From: Anaerolineales bacterium UBA4823
GTDB taxonomy: Bacteria; Chloroflexota; Anaerolineae; Anaerolineales; UBA4823
DNA: 6,299 nt
Assembly (NCBI GenBank): GCA_002402275.1
Contig: DHFN01000050.1
Span: 1 to 6,299, forward strand
Reading direction: 5' to 3'
Within the stretch, counting starts at the first letter, position 1; each line of letters starts with the position of its first letter. Positions 1 through 6,087 of this stretch are shown here, in pieces. The notes under the pieces were generated by a model. It was given only the letters and a program-made list of their open reading frames with translations, did not search any database and had not been told where the DNA came from. The translations under genes were made by a program, and so were the position numbers.

Positions 1-605
1 CCAAATGCCAATAATATCGCCGTTATGATTCCCGGTAATGTCTGGCGGATGATTACATGGATAGCCGTTTCCAGGCGGGTTGCGCCTAATGCAAACGAGG
101 CTTGCTCGAGATCACGGGGTATCATGCGAATGACTTCGTCCATAGCTCGCGTCATAATCGGTAATTCTAATAAAGCCAGGGTAAGAATCCCACCCAGGAG
201 TGAAGCCCTCATCCCCATAGCCAACATCAAAATAAACCCAAAGGCACCATAGACAATGGATGGCACACCCCATAATACATCCAATGAAAGGCGTACCCAA
301 TCAGAAATTCTGGATTTTCGACCATAAACACTAAGATAAATCGCAATGGGCAATCCTAAAATAAGCGCCAATAGCGTGCCGCCTCCCGCCAGATAAATCG
401 AACCGATAATAGCATTTAGAATGCCGCCTTCTTTTCCAAGGTAGTAGCCGCCTTTGGGCGTTTGTGTCAGCATTGCCCAATTCAATGCTGGCAGCCCTTT
501 AACGATCACGGTAAACAAAATAAAACATAAACTTCCCACGACCAATAAAAAGGAGATTATCATGATCGTTTTGAAAAAGTTTTCCTCGAAACGTCTTCGG
601 TTCAT
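1..605 (-). CDS. pstA: Phosphate ABC transporter permease PstA (partial, 3' end outside window)
   Basis: Second inner-membrane permease subunit of the PstSCAB importer, expected to pair with PstC and couple to the ATPase PstB. Reading from ATG at 605, the frame is open to the window edge for 201 codons, roughly two thirds of a usual PstA (about 290 residues). I see a short basic N-terminus (MNRRRFEE), a membrane segment near residues 12-36, a periplasmic loop, segments near 62-92, 110-131 and 134-156, and the Pst-type motif WGVPSIVYGAFG near 112-123. The ABC-permease EAA loop follows at about 168-191 (QASFALGATRLET, ending RQTLPG), the contact point for the ATPase. The start codon overlaps the pstC stop as ATGA, and a GGGAG site at 615-619 lies 9 nt upstream, so translation is probably coupled to pstC. 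No stop or frameshift was found. Assignment as PstA rather than a second PstC rests on gene order and N-terminal form. Confidence 0.93.
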   Translation of the reverse strand, partial: MNRRRFEENFFKTIMIISFLLVVGSLCFILFTVIVKGLPALNWAMLTQTPKGGYYLGKEGGILNAIIGSIYLAGGGTLLALILGLPIAIYLSVYGRKSRISDWVRLSLDVLWGVPSIVYGAFGFILMLAMGMRASLLGGILTLALLELPIMTRAMDEVIRMIPRDLEQASFALGATRLETAIHVIIRQTLPGIITAILLAF

Positions 606-1588
606 GTCCATGTTCTCCCAACAATCCGGCTTAAAATGACCGTCGATATAATATTGAAGATGAATACAACCAACAATAGGATTAAGGCAGCTCCCATCAA
701 TGCAGCATCATATAAGGGGATGGTTAACATTTCGCCATAATTATTAGCAATCAACGCCGGTAATGGGTAAGCTGCATCAAAAATAGATTTGGGTATTTGA
801 GGGACATTCCCAACGACCATCAAAACAGCCATCGTTTCCCCCAATGCGCGTGAAGCGCCTAACACAATTCCGGCAATGACGCCGGGTAAACTTTGCCGCA
901 TGACCACGTATTTGACCGTTTCCCATTGCGTGGCACCCACCGCCAGGGAAGCCTGACGCAATCCGTTGGGCACCGACTGCAACACCTCATAGGTAATCGC
1001 GATGATGAACGGTGCAACCATCACCGCTAAAACTATCCCCCCAGACATGATACCAAAACCGGTGGGATTATTCACTGCGAAAAATGGAATATCTCCCAAC
1101 CATTTATCCATGAAGGGCGCAAAGGATTTTTGCACCCATGGGACAATGGCAAGCATTCCCCAAACCCCATATACGACCGATGGAATAGCTGCCAGCAAGT
1201 CGAGTAATGGTTTCATGATCTTGCGCATGGTAGAGCGGGAATACTCAGAAAGAAAAATTGAACTGAAGAGGCAGATTGGCACCGATAATACCATAGCTAC
1301 CACAGTCACCCAAACGGTGCCGGTGATAAAGGGTAAAAATCCAAATTGCTTTTTAATCGGATGCCAGGTACGCCCAAGTAATAACGACCAGAGCGATTGT
1401 GTTTCCAAAATAGGCTGAGTGCGTATCCATAATGCGATGATAAGTAATGCTACCAGCACTATTGGCAACACAGAAATCGATAAGAAGAGTGTTTTTGAAA
1501 TACGCTCCTTACTCGCCCGCGAAATTATTAGCAAGGAGCGTAATTTTTTAAGAAAGTTATTCTGCCCTGATACCTTCGATTTATTCAT
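602..1588 (-). CDS. pstC: Phosphate ABC transporter permease PstC
   Basis: First inner-membrane permease subunit of the PstSCAB importer, 328 residues, within the usual PstC range. A basic cytoplasmic N-terminus of about 32 residues (rich in K, R and S) precedes a membrane segment at 33-54, then a periplasmic loop containing TWHPIKKQFGFLPF. Further segments lie near 86-118, 131-150, 183-203, 236-255 and 296-320. Diagnostic motifs are LLAAIPSVVYGVWG (131-144), the EAA loop at about 210-236 (RQASLAVGATQWET, then RQSLPG), and ALGETMAVLMVVGN (248-261), all typical of PstC. The ATG at 1588 is preceded by TAAGGAAAG, so the ribosome site overlaps the pstS stop codon, with only 9 bp between the genes. 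The 3' end overlaps pstA by four bases. It is the middle gene of a tight pstS-pstC-pstA unit and should be co-transcribed with pstS. Confidence 0.96.
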   Translation of the reverse strand: MNKSKVSGQNNFLKKLRSLLIISRASKERISKTLFLSISVLPIVLVALLIIALWIRTQPILETQSLWSLLLGRTWHPIKKQFGFLPFITGTVWVTVVAMVLSVPICLFSSIFLSEYSRSTMRKIMKPLLDLLAAIPSVVYGVWGMLAIVPWVQKSFAPFMDKWLGDIPFFAVNNPTGFGIMSGGIVLAVMVAPFIIAITYEVLQSVPNGLRQASLAVGATQWETVKYVVMRQSLPGVIAGIVLGASRALGETMAVLMVVGNVPQIPKSIFDAAYPLPALIANNYGEMLTIPLYDAALMGAALILLLVVFIFNIISTVILSRIVGRTWT

Positions 1589-1597
1589 TAACTTTCC

Positions 1598-2584
1598 TTA
1601 ACGGACCTTGGATAGGCTTGCTTCCAATTGATCCGCTGTCAGTTGAACAAAACCGGCATCACTTACAAGTTTTTGCCCATCGGTTAGAATCCACAAAATA
1701 AAAGATTGCACCAATCCGGTAGGTTTTCCATTGGTTACCAAATTCAATATTCTGGCTGGTGGTGAAGGATATTTCCCTTCGGCGACCATTTTCGAGGCTT
1801 CATCTTTGGTCTCGAGTAATTCTTCGGGTTCAACCTTTCCATTGTTATTGGCATCGATTGGGGCTGTAGTCGAACCCTCCACAGGTTTGTTGGTTTTTGA
1901 ATCGTAGGCATAACCAAGGTTGTTATATCCAATGCCAAGCGGGTCTTTTACTACCGCATCCAATAAACCGGGATCTCCATACACACCGATTCCCAATAAA
2001 TCTTCTTGCTTTTTATTACCTAAAAATTTTGCCCAGGTCTCAGCAGCACCACAAGAGTCAGAGCGTGTGTAAACATGGATTTTATCGGTGACTTCCGGTC
2101 GGCCAACTGCTTCGCCCCAGGTTTTGATTTCACCGGTGATATAGATTTTAATGAGCGTTTCCTGAGTCAATCCTTTTTCGTTAAGATCAGCAAGTACAGG
2201 GTTGGATATGCTGATCGTTGGAAAAACTGCATCTTTTACAACGCCTACCCAATAGGCACCTTTCGCTTCTTCCTCGGGAGAAATATCTCTCGAAACCATA
2301 CCAATGTCTACCGCTCCAGCCAAAGCGTCTGCCATGCCTTTGCCGGCGCCACCCGCCGATATATCAAATTGTACCTCAGGATTGATTTTTCCGTATTCCT
2401 CAGCCCAGATTGTCATCATGGGGTAGAGCGCCCAAGCACCGGAAATGGTGATATTCCCCTTAAGAGGTGCATTTTCATCAACGGGCGCAGAAACAGGCGT
2501 TGAATTCGAGGTGCAAGCGCTGACCAAAATTGTCAGAACCAGCATTTGAATCACAATAATTGAAAGTTTCGATGGTTTATTCAT
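1598..2584 (-). CDS. pstS: PstS-family phosphate-type substrate-binding lipoprotein
   Basis: Extracytoplasmic solute-binding protein that would deliver phosphate, or a related oxyanion, to PstC/PstA. It has 328 residues. A lysine-containing N-terminus and hydrophobic stretch (7-21) end in the lipobox VSAC, giving lipidated Cys24, followed by a Ser/Thr/Pro linker. PstS-fold landmarks are SGAWALYPMM (48-57), ISAGGAGKG (75-83), DIGMVSRDI (93-101), VFPTISISNPV (120-130), ITGEIKTWGE (149-158) and the anion-loop segment TRSDSCGAAETWAKFLG (173-189). Against classical PstS (RxDGSGT), position C178 replaces the Ser and A180 the Thr. Residues 244-255 (DANNNGKVEPEE) fit an EF-hand calcium-loop pattern. 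The start ATG at 2584 has a full GGAGG site at 2590-2594, 5 nt upstream. It is the first gene of the pst unit and has a 127-bp leader behind an Rrf2 regulator. The family is sure; the true ligand is inferred from linkage to pstC and pstA. Confidence 0.93.
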   Translation of the reverse strand: MNKPSKLSIIVIQMLVLTILVSACTSNSTPVSAPVDENAPLKGNITISGAWALYPMMTIWAEEYGKINPEVQFDISAGGAGKGMADALAGAVDIGMVSRDISPEEEAKGAYWVGVVKDAVFPTISISNPVLADLNEKGLTQETLIKIYITGEIKTWGEAVGRPEVTDKIHVYTRSDSCGAAETWAKFLGNKKQEDLLGIGVYGDPGLLDAVVKDPLGIGYNNLGYAYDSKTNKPVEGSTTAPIDANNNGKVEPEELLETKDEASKMVAEGKYPSPPARILNLVTNGKPTGLVQSFILWILTDGQKLVSDAGFVQLTADQLEASLSKVR

Positions 2585-2589
2585 GTGAA

Positions 2590-2595
2590 CCTCCT
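2590..2595 (-). promoter_or_regulatory. Strong Shine-Dalgarno site of pstS
   Basis: On the minus strand the sequence reads AGGAGG, five bases before the ATG at 2584. It fixes the pstS start and suggests efficient translation, as expected for an abundant binding protein. Confidence 0.85.
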
Positions 2596-2622
2596 GAAAT
2601 TTTATTACTTTGTGAAATATTT

Positions 2623-2628
2623 GTTATA
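2623..2628 (-). promoter_or_regulatory. Candidate -10 box for pstS
   Basis: TATAAC on the minus strand is the best sigma-70-like -10 element in the pstS leader, matching five of six consensus bases. No convincing -35 box stands 15-19 bp upstream; that space is filled by the imperfect palindrome at 2638-2657, as might be seen where a regulator works at the -35 position. The leader is AT-rich, so a chance match is quite possible. Confidence 0.3.
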
Positions 2629-2637
2629 AATACAAGA

Positions 2638-2657
2638 ATGTCTAGTCCTATAGTCAT
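2638..2657. promoter_or_regulatory. Imperfect palindrome upstream of pstS, candidate operator
   Basis: Half-sites ATGnCTA and TAGnCAT are separated by six bases, giving 12 of 20 symmetric positions. It lies at the -35 position relative to the candidate -10 at 2623-2628, between the Rrf2 gene and pstS. The size and symmetry would suit a dimeric winged-helix regulator. Binding by the neighbouring Rrf2 protein is an inference from position; the match to the palindrome in front of the rrf2 gene is limited to short words (ACTATA, TAGACA). Confidence 0.35.
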
Positions 2658-2680
2658 ATTTTATATCTAAAAGGATCCAA

Positions 2681-2699
2681 CCTCTAGGCGTGATAGAGG
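2681..2699 (-). terminator. Small hairpin between rrf2 and pstS, weak terminator or leader structure
   Basis: CCTCTA and TAGAGG form a perfect 6-bp stem around a 7-nt loop, 12 bp past the rrf2 stop codon. On the minus strand it is followed by TTGGATCCTTTT rather than an immediate T-run, so it is at best a weak intrinsic terminator. It may allow some read-through from rrf2 into pst, or may instead be a regulatory structure. Confidence 0.35.
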
Positions 2700-2711
2700 C
2701 AGGTAATCAAA

Positions 2712-3188
2712 TCAACTCTGTTGAGGTATCGACGAGGGGTTGTCCCAAAAAGCGCGGGCGCCTTCAACGCGGGCAGAGACGTCGGCAAGCGAAGTATTAT
2801 CCAAGATGTCTGCAATGGCATTTCTAACATCGAGCATTACCAGTCGGAGTCCGCACGTGCGTTCATCGGGACAACCACACGGTTCATATGCCATCTGGCT
2901 TACACATCGAATTGGCGCCAGAGGTCCATCAAGAATACGGATGATCTGCCCCAGGGTTATCTCATTGGCAGGTCGTGCCAGATAATAACCACCGCCAATG
3001 CCCATCTTGCTGTGCAGTAATCCAGCGTTCTTAAGAGTAAGCAGGATTTGTTCCAAGAACTTAGCAGGTATTTTCTCCCGCTCTGCAATATCCTTGATCT
3101 GAATTATGCCATTGCCCGATTCGGGCGCAAGAACAGCCAGGTCGATCATGGCACGTAAACCGTATTCACCGCGTTTGGATAATCGCAT
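2712..3188 (-). CDS. Rrf2-family transcriptional regulator with four C-terminal cysteines
   Basis: DNA-binding regulator of the Rrf2 family (the family of IscR, NsrR, CymR and RsrR), 158 residues, a normal length. The N-terminus MRLSKRGEYGLRAMIDLA is the family signature. A winged helix follows, with recognition-helix region IPAKFLEQILLTLKNAGLL (40-58) and wing KMGIGGGYYLARPANEITLG (61-80). The dimerisation helix region carries C95, C104, C106 and C112 (RCVSQMAYEPCGC, then TCGLR). IscR and NsrR use three Cys in this region for an Fe-S cluster, so a redox- or Fe-S-sensing role is plausible, but the spacing differs and the ligand is unknown. The start at 3188 fits the family's N-terminus; the ribosome site (GAGAGA) is modest. 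It has its own near-consensus promoter and a palindrome over the transcription start, suggesting autoregulation. It is followed by pstSCA in the same direction, which makes that unit a candidate target. It is not identifiable as any named member. Confidence 0.93.
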   Translation of the reverse strand: MRLSKRGEYGLRAMIDLAVLAPESGNGIIQIKDIAEREKIPAKFLEQILLTLKNAGLLHSKMGIGGGYYLARPANEITLGQIIRILDGPLAPIRCVSQMAYEPCGCPDERTCGLRLVMLDVRNAIADILDNTSLADVSARVEGARAFWDNPSSIPQQS

Positions 3189-3205
3189 AATCTCTCTAAT
3201 TGTCT

Positions 3206-3228
3206 ACTATTATTATAATGATTATAGT
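3206..3228. promoter_or_regulatory. Palindromic candidate operator at the rrf2 transcription start
   Basis: A 23-bp inverted repeat: ACTATnATnAT, one central base, then the mirror ATnATnATAGT, with 9 of 11 half-site positions symmetric. It begins about seven bases downstream of the -10 box, so it covers the expected transcription start and early leader. A bound dimer there would block initiation. Length and AT-rich dyad form match what Rrf2 proteins usually bind; autoregulation is inferred. Confidence 0.55.
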
Positions 3229-3234
3229 TTATAT

Positions 3235-3263
3235 AGGATACAATAATTATTAATCGCTGTCAA
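3235..3263 (-). promoter_or_regulatory. Sigma-70-type promoter of the Rrf2 gene
   Basis: On the minus strand the consensus -35 box TTGACA (3258-3263) is followed by a 17-bp AT-rich spacer and TATCCT (3235-3240, four of six consensus bases). Initiation is expected near 3228, giving a leader of about 40 nt before the rrf2 ATG at 3188. This is among the clearest promoters in the window. Confidence 0.8.
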
Positions 3264-3332
3264 GAGGGGAATATGAAATCTACCAATATATCGATTATAT
3301 TCTTTTGGTTTTTATCTCACTATTAACATCAT

Positions 3333-3369
3333 AAAAATTAACAGGCGTATATTAAATACGCCTGTTAAT
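3333..3369 (-). terminator. Rho-independent terminator of the amidohydrolase operon
   Basis: A perfect 14-bp stem (core ACAGGCGTAT pairing with ATACGCCTGT, arms 3337-3350 and 3356-3369) closes over a 5-nt loop. On the minus strand it is followed at once by a T-run (3333-3337). It lies 25 bp after the amidohydrolase stop codon. There is no T-run on the other side, so it acts only on leftward transcription and insulates the rrf2/pst genes from the kinase-like/amidohydrolase operon. Confidence 0.9.
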
Positions 3370-3393
3370 ATCACCCATTCCTAATCAAATATT

Positions 3394-5004
3394 TTATTCT
3401 TTGCTGTAAACCACTTCACCGCCTACAATAGTCTTTTCAACACACAACTGTCCTTCCCATTTTTCTGGTGGCAATGTAAATGGATCATCTGAAAGGACCA
3501 GCATATCGGCCAATTTGCCTTCCTCAAGGGTGCCTTTATCTTCCTCATCGAACAACGAATAAGCTGCTTCCAGAGTGAACATCCGGAAGACTTGCTCGAT
3601 GTTCAATTTTTGTTCAGGTGCCAGTATAAGACCTTCTTCTGTACGGCGCAGCATTCCATCTCGCATTCCGAGCAACGGATCCGGCATAGTAACCGGGCAA
3701 TCTGATGATCCAGCCACATGGAGTCCCATATCGATGTATGATTTGTAAGGGTAAACCCAATGAATGCGCTCATCGCCACATGAGCGGAAAAAACCATCAC
3801 CCTGTTCATATAACATACGCGGCTGTGTGGCAATGACCAAATCGATTTCTTTCATCTGCTGCAGTAATTTTGGGTTAACAATACCAGCATGTTCCATGCG
3901 GTGTCTCCGAAGATTGATATTGCCCCGACCAATGACCTTTTCATATGATATCAACACCTGCTCCACTGCTCGATCACCAATAGCATGGATAGCGATTTGC
4001 TGACCCAGTGAATCCAATTCAGCAACGATTTTATCCAGCATTTCTTGATCGCGATATAGTAATCCGAGAGAATTCGAGTTTTGATAAGGTTGTGAAACCG
4101 CCGCAGTCCGCCCACTTAAAGAGCCATCCCCAATGATTTTTATTGGACCTACCTTAAACATATCTGTACCAAAACCGCTGCGCAAACCCGAATCTAAAAA
4201 TGGTTTGCAGGTTTCATAAAAGGGGAAAGCTACTACCCGACATTTCAATCGATTGTTCCGAGCGGCTTCCTGATAGGCAGAAAAATGAGTCGGCATAGTT
4301 CCCGGATCACCTACTGTGGTTATACCTACACGAGCATACTCCACAGCACCCCGTTCGAGGATAGCAATCCGTTCCTCAAGGGAAAGAGTGCCAAATTCCA
4401 TCATCAATGCTTCCAATGAATGTTGGAACATGGCTGCGTCATGAAGTACTCCGGTAGGTTCGTTGGTTATGGGATCGCGCTCGATTTTTCCCCCCTGGGG
4501 ATCAGGAGTTTGAGCATCGATTTTCATTAATTTAAGCATAAGACTGTTCGCTACAGCAGAGTGCCCTGAGGCATGGGTAATAATAACCGGATTGGCAGGA
4601 GCTGCTTCATCCAATTCTGCCCGGGTAGGATAGCGATGTTCCCTGGCTTTATATTCCGCAAAACCCCACCCACGTATCAATTGCCCGGCTGGTGTATTTT
4701 TTACCTTGCTTTGGATTTTATTCAACAGGTCGCTTATCTCACCATTCAACGGTGTTCGGCAATCCAAAAGAAGTAATAGCTGAGAATAATATGAAAGATG
4801 GTTATGGGCATCGATCAAACCTGGGATGAGTATTTTTCCTTTTAGATCGATTTTATTTTTAGCATTCAACACGGCCAATTCATTGATTTTGCCGACAGCA
4901 CATATGCGTCCGCTTTTCACGGCAATAGCTTCAACTGGTGCGGGATCCTTAACCCCAGTATAAATTTTCCCGCCGGTTAACAATAAATCAACGTTTAGCG
5001 ACAT
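3394..5004 (-). CDS. YtcJ-like metal-dependent amidohydrolase
   Basis: Metal-dependent hydrolase of the amidohydrolase superfamily, YtcJ/NfdA-like branch (Amidohydro_3 type), 536 residues, the usual length. There is no signal peptide, so it is probably cytoplasmic. The N-terminal beta-sandwich part (VDLLLTGGKIYTG) leads to the barrel with metal motif GLIDAHNHL (H67, H69). Branch-typical segments follow: RGWGFAEY (111-118), THASGHSA (143-150), VGITTVGDPG (226-235), IKIIGDGSLSGRTAAV (288-303, K289 and D293), IAIHAIGDRAVEQVL (H340), HRMEHAG (368-374) and AGSSDCPV (431-438, catalytic-type D435). The C-terminal GTLEEGKLADMLVLSDDPF closes the sandwich domain. Known members act on N-formyl or amide-like substrates, but substrates differ widely and cannot be read from sequence. 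ATG at 5004 has AAGGAG at 5014-5019, inside the end of the upstream gene, with 5 bp between stop and start. It is therefore the translationally coupled second gene of an operon ended by the terminator at 3333-3369. Confidence 0.92.
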   Translation of the reverse strand: MSLNVDLLLTGGKIYTGVKDPAPVEAIAVKSGRICAVGKINELAVLNAKNKIDLKGKILIPGLIDAHNHLSYYSQLLLLLDCRTPLNGEISDLLNKIQSKVKNTPAGQLIRGWGFAEYKAREHRYPTRAELDEAAPANPVIITHASGHSAVANSLMLKLMKIDAQTPDPQGGKIERDPITNEPTGVLHDAAMFQHSLEALMMEFGTLSLEERIAILERGAVEYARVGITTVGDPGTMPTHFSAYQEAARNNRLKCRVVAFPFYETCKPFLDSGLRSGFGTDMFKVGPIKIIGDGSLSGRTAAVSQPYQNSNSLGLLYRDQEMLDKIVAELDSLGQQIAIHAIGDRAVEQVLISYEKVIGRGNINLRRHRMEHAGIVNPKLLQQMKEIDLVIATQPRMLYEQGDGFFRSCGDERIHWVYPYKSYIDMGLHVAGSSDCPVTMPDPLLGMRDGMLRRTEEGLILAPEQKLNIEQVFRMFTLEAAYSLFDEEDKGTLEEGKLADMLVLSDDPFTLPPEKWEGQLCVEKTIVGGEVVYSKE

Positions 5005-5009
5005 TCGCT

Positions 5010-6032
5010 TTAACTCCTTTTTAGAACCGCCTTTTTACCAAGTTCCAGTACTACTTCAACTGTCAAGATATCGGTGGATTTTACGGGTGTGATAGCAGAT
5101 GAATCTACACATAACACTGAATCATCTCTCAAATTGGTAAACCGCACTTGATCACCGGCAAAGAAAGCTACCGAACGCATTGTGGTGGGAAAAGTATCTG
5201 GAGTGGGGAAGAAAGCAAATTTAGCTCCTGGGAAGCAATAGGCTACACCATGGAAACCCAAAGCTTCCGCCATTGCCCCAAAACCACCTGCCATGATTTG
5301 GTTCAGCTCCGGTACGACATGGGCAACGATAGGCATGAAAACATCAGCGCCCCTTCCCAGTTCTATCTCACCCAAAACCTTCGACTGGACAACAACCCGC
5401 GTGTCTTCTGTAGCAACCGGCTTGATTTCGGTTATTGGGACAACTTTTCCATCAATATATTGTGCAGCATCGATCATTGCTAAACCGCCATTAGCATCGG
5501 TGTGAGCAATGATATTGCTTATATTTACCCAAAAGAAACCATAGCTTACAATCTTATTATTGATGCGGGTAATTAACCCACGCACATCTTCGACTTCCAA
5601 GTCTTTTAGCAAAAAAGGCTTGAAATCACCTCGCATGCTCACAAATGGATCATGCACGCGTTTCGGAAAAATCACATTAAAACGCCCTCCGGCTATACCA
5701 AAAATAGGGACATCGGTATTTACCGATTTCATCCCTTCTAGGGCATCATTATATGTTCCATCACCAGCCACAATCACAAATAGTTCTACCCCGTTTTCAG
5801 CCATTTGCTTGGCGGTATTGATGGTATCTATTCGCGTTTTTGTATTATTTTGGCCTATGACCTTGACTTTTCTGCTTTTACACACCTCTTCCCCCATATC
5901 CCCTGGACCTACATATATCTCATTTACTTGTGGCTCCAGACAATCGAATGCTTGTTTGGTGAGTTGCAATACTCTTTCTCTACCACTGCCTGCATAAGGA
6001 TTACTAAGAATACCAATACATTTAACATCCAT
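5010..6032 (-). CDS. ATP-NAD kinase / diacylglycerol-kinase-like superfamily protein
   Basis: Predicted nucleotide-dependent kinase of the NAD kinase/DAGK fold, 340 residues from the ATG at 6032. The N-terminus CIGILSNPYAGSGRERV (residues 5-21) matches the 'NP.AG.G' opening of COG3199-type ATP-NAD kinases and lipid kinases. The hallmark GGDGT loop appears as VAGDGTYNDALEG (88-100), with the first Gly replaced by Ala. It is followed by GIAGGRFNVIFP (112-123), the position of the 'GIPAGT.N' element. The C-terminal half has the beta-rich character of the family's second domain (GDQVRFTNLRDDSVLCVDS). NAD versus a lipid or another acceptor cannot be decided. The frame stays open to a TTG at 6092, but that extension overlaps the promoter. 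ATG 6032 has GGAGG at 6039-6043, six bases upstream, and starts directly at the conserved domain. It is the first gene of a two-gene operon with the amidohydrolase. No signal peptide or membrane segment is seen. Confidence 0.8.
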   Translation of the reverse strand: MDVKCIGILSNPYAGSGRERVLQLTKQAFDCLEPQVNEIYVGPGDMGEEVCKSRKVKVIGQNNTKTRIDTINTAKQMAENGVELFVIVAGDGTYNDALEGMKSVNTDVPIFGIAGGRFNVIFPKRVHDPFVSMRGDFKPFLLKDLEVEDVRGLITRINNKIVSYGFFWVNISNIIAHTDANGGLAMIDAAQYIDGKVVPITEIKPVATEDTRVVVQSKVLGEIELGRGADVFMPIVAHVVPELNQIMAGGFGAMAEALGFHGVAYCFPGAKFAFFPTPDTFPTTMRSVAFFAGDQVRFTNLRDDSVLCVDSSAITPVKSTDILTVEVVLELGKKAVLKRS

Positions 6033-6038
6033 TTTAGG

Positions 6039-6043
6039 CCTCC
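6039..6043 (-). promoter_or_regulatory. Shine-Dalgarno site that sets the kinase-like gene start
   Basis: GGAGG on the minus strand lies six bases before ATG 6032. It supports this start over the in-frame TTG at 6092, which has no ribosome site and would put the promoter inside the coding region. Confidence 0.8.
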
Positions 6044-6078
6044 GATTTGAAAATATTAATGTGGGTTGATAAAAAAAT

Positions 6079-6087
6079 ATTATACCA
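6079..6087 (-). promoter_or_regulatory. Extended -10 promoter of the kinase-like/amidohydrolase operon
   Basis: The minus strand reads TGGTATAAT, a perfect TATAAT box with the TGn extension. No good -35 hexamer lies 16-18 bp upstream, which extended -10 promoters can do without. Transcription would begin near 6072, leaving a leader of about 40 nt to the ATG at 6032. Confidence 0.65.

Noticed and set aside
112..300. 62-codon minus-strand ORF within pstA in another frame
   Set aside because: It overlaps the pstA frame, which is continuous and carries the permease motifs across the same bases.
1002..1418. 138-codon plus-strand ORF opposite pstC
   Set aside because: Antisense to a clear membrane-protein gene, with no family signature and no ribosome site of note; a by-product of pstC codon use.
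2075..2503. 142-codon plus-strand ORF opposite pstS
   Set aside because: Antisense to a confident gene, with no recognisable domain.
3273..3326. Plus-strand 17-codon ORF (MKSTNISIIFFWFLSHY) preceded by GAGGGGA
   Set aside because: The purine run is only two bases from the ATG, too close for a normal ribosome site. The stretch is AT-rich, has no visible promoter and faces a minus-strand operon; likely chance.
5560..5997. 145-codon plus-strand ORF opposite the kinase-like gene
   Set aside because: Low-complexity Ser/Thr/Pro composition typical of an antisense frame; the minus-strand gene carries conserved motifs.
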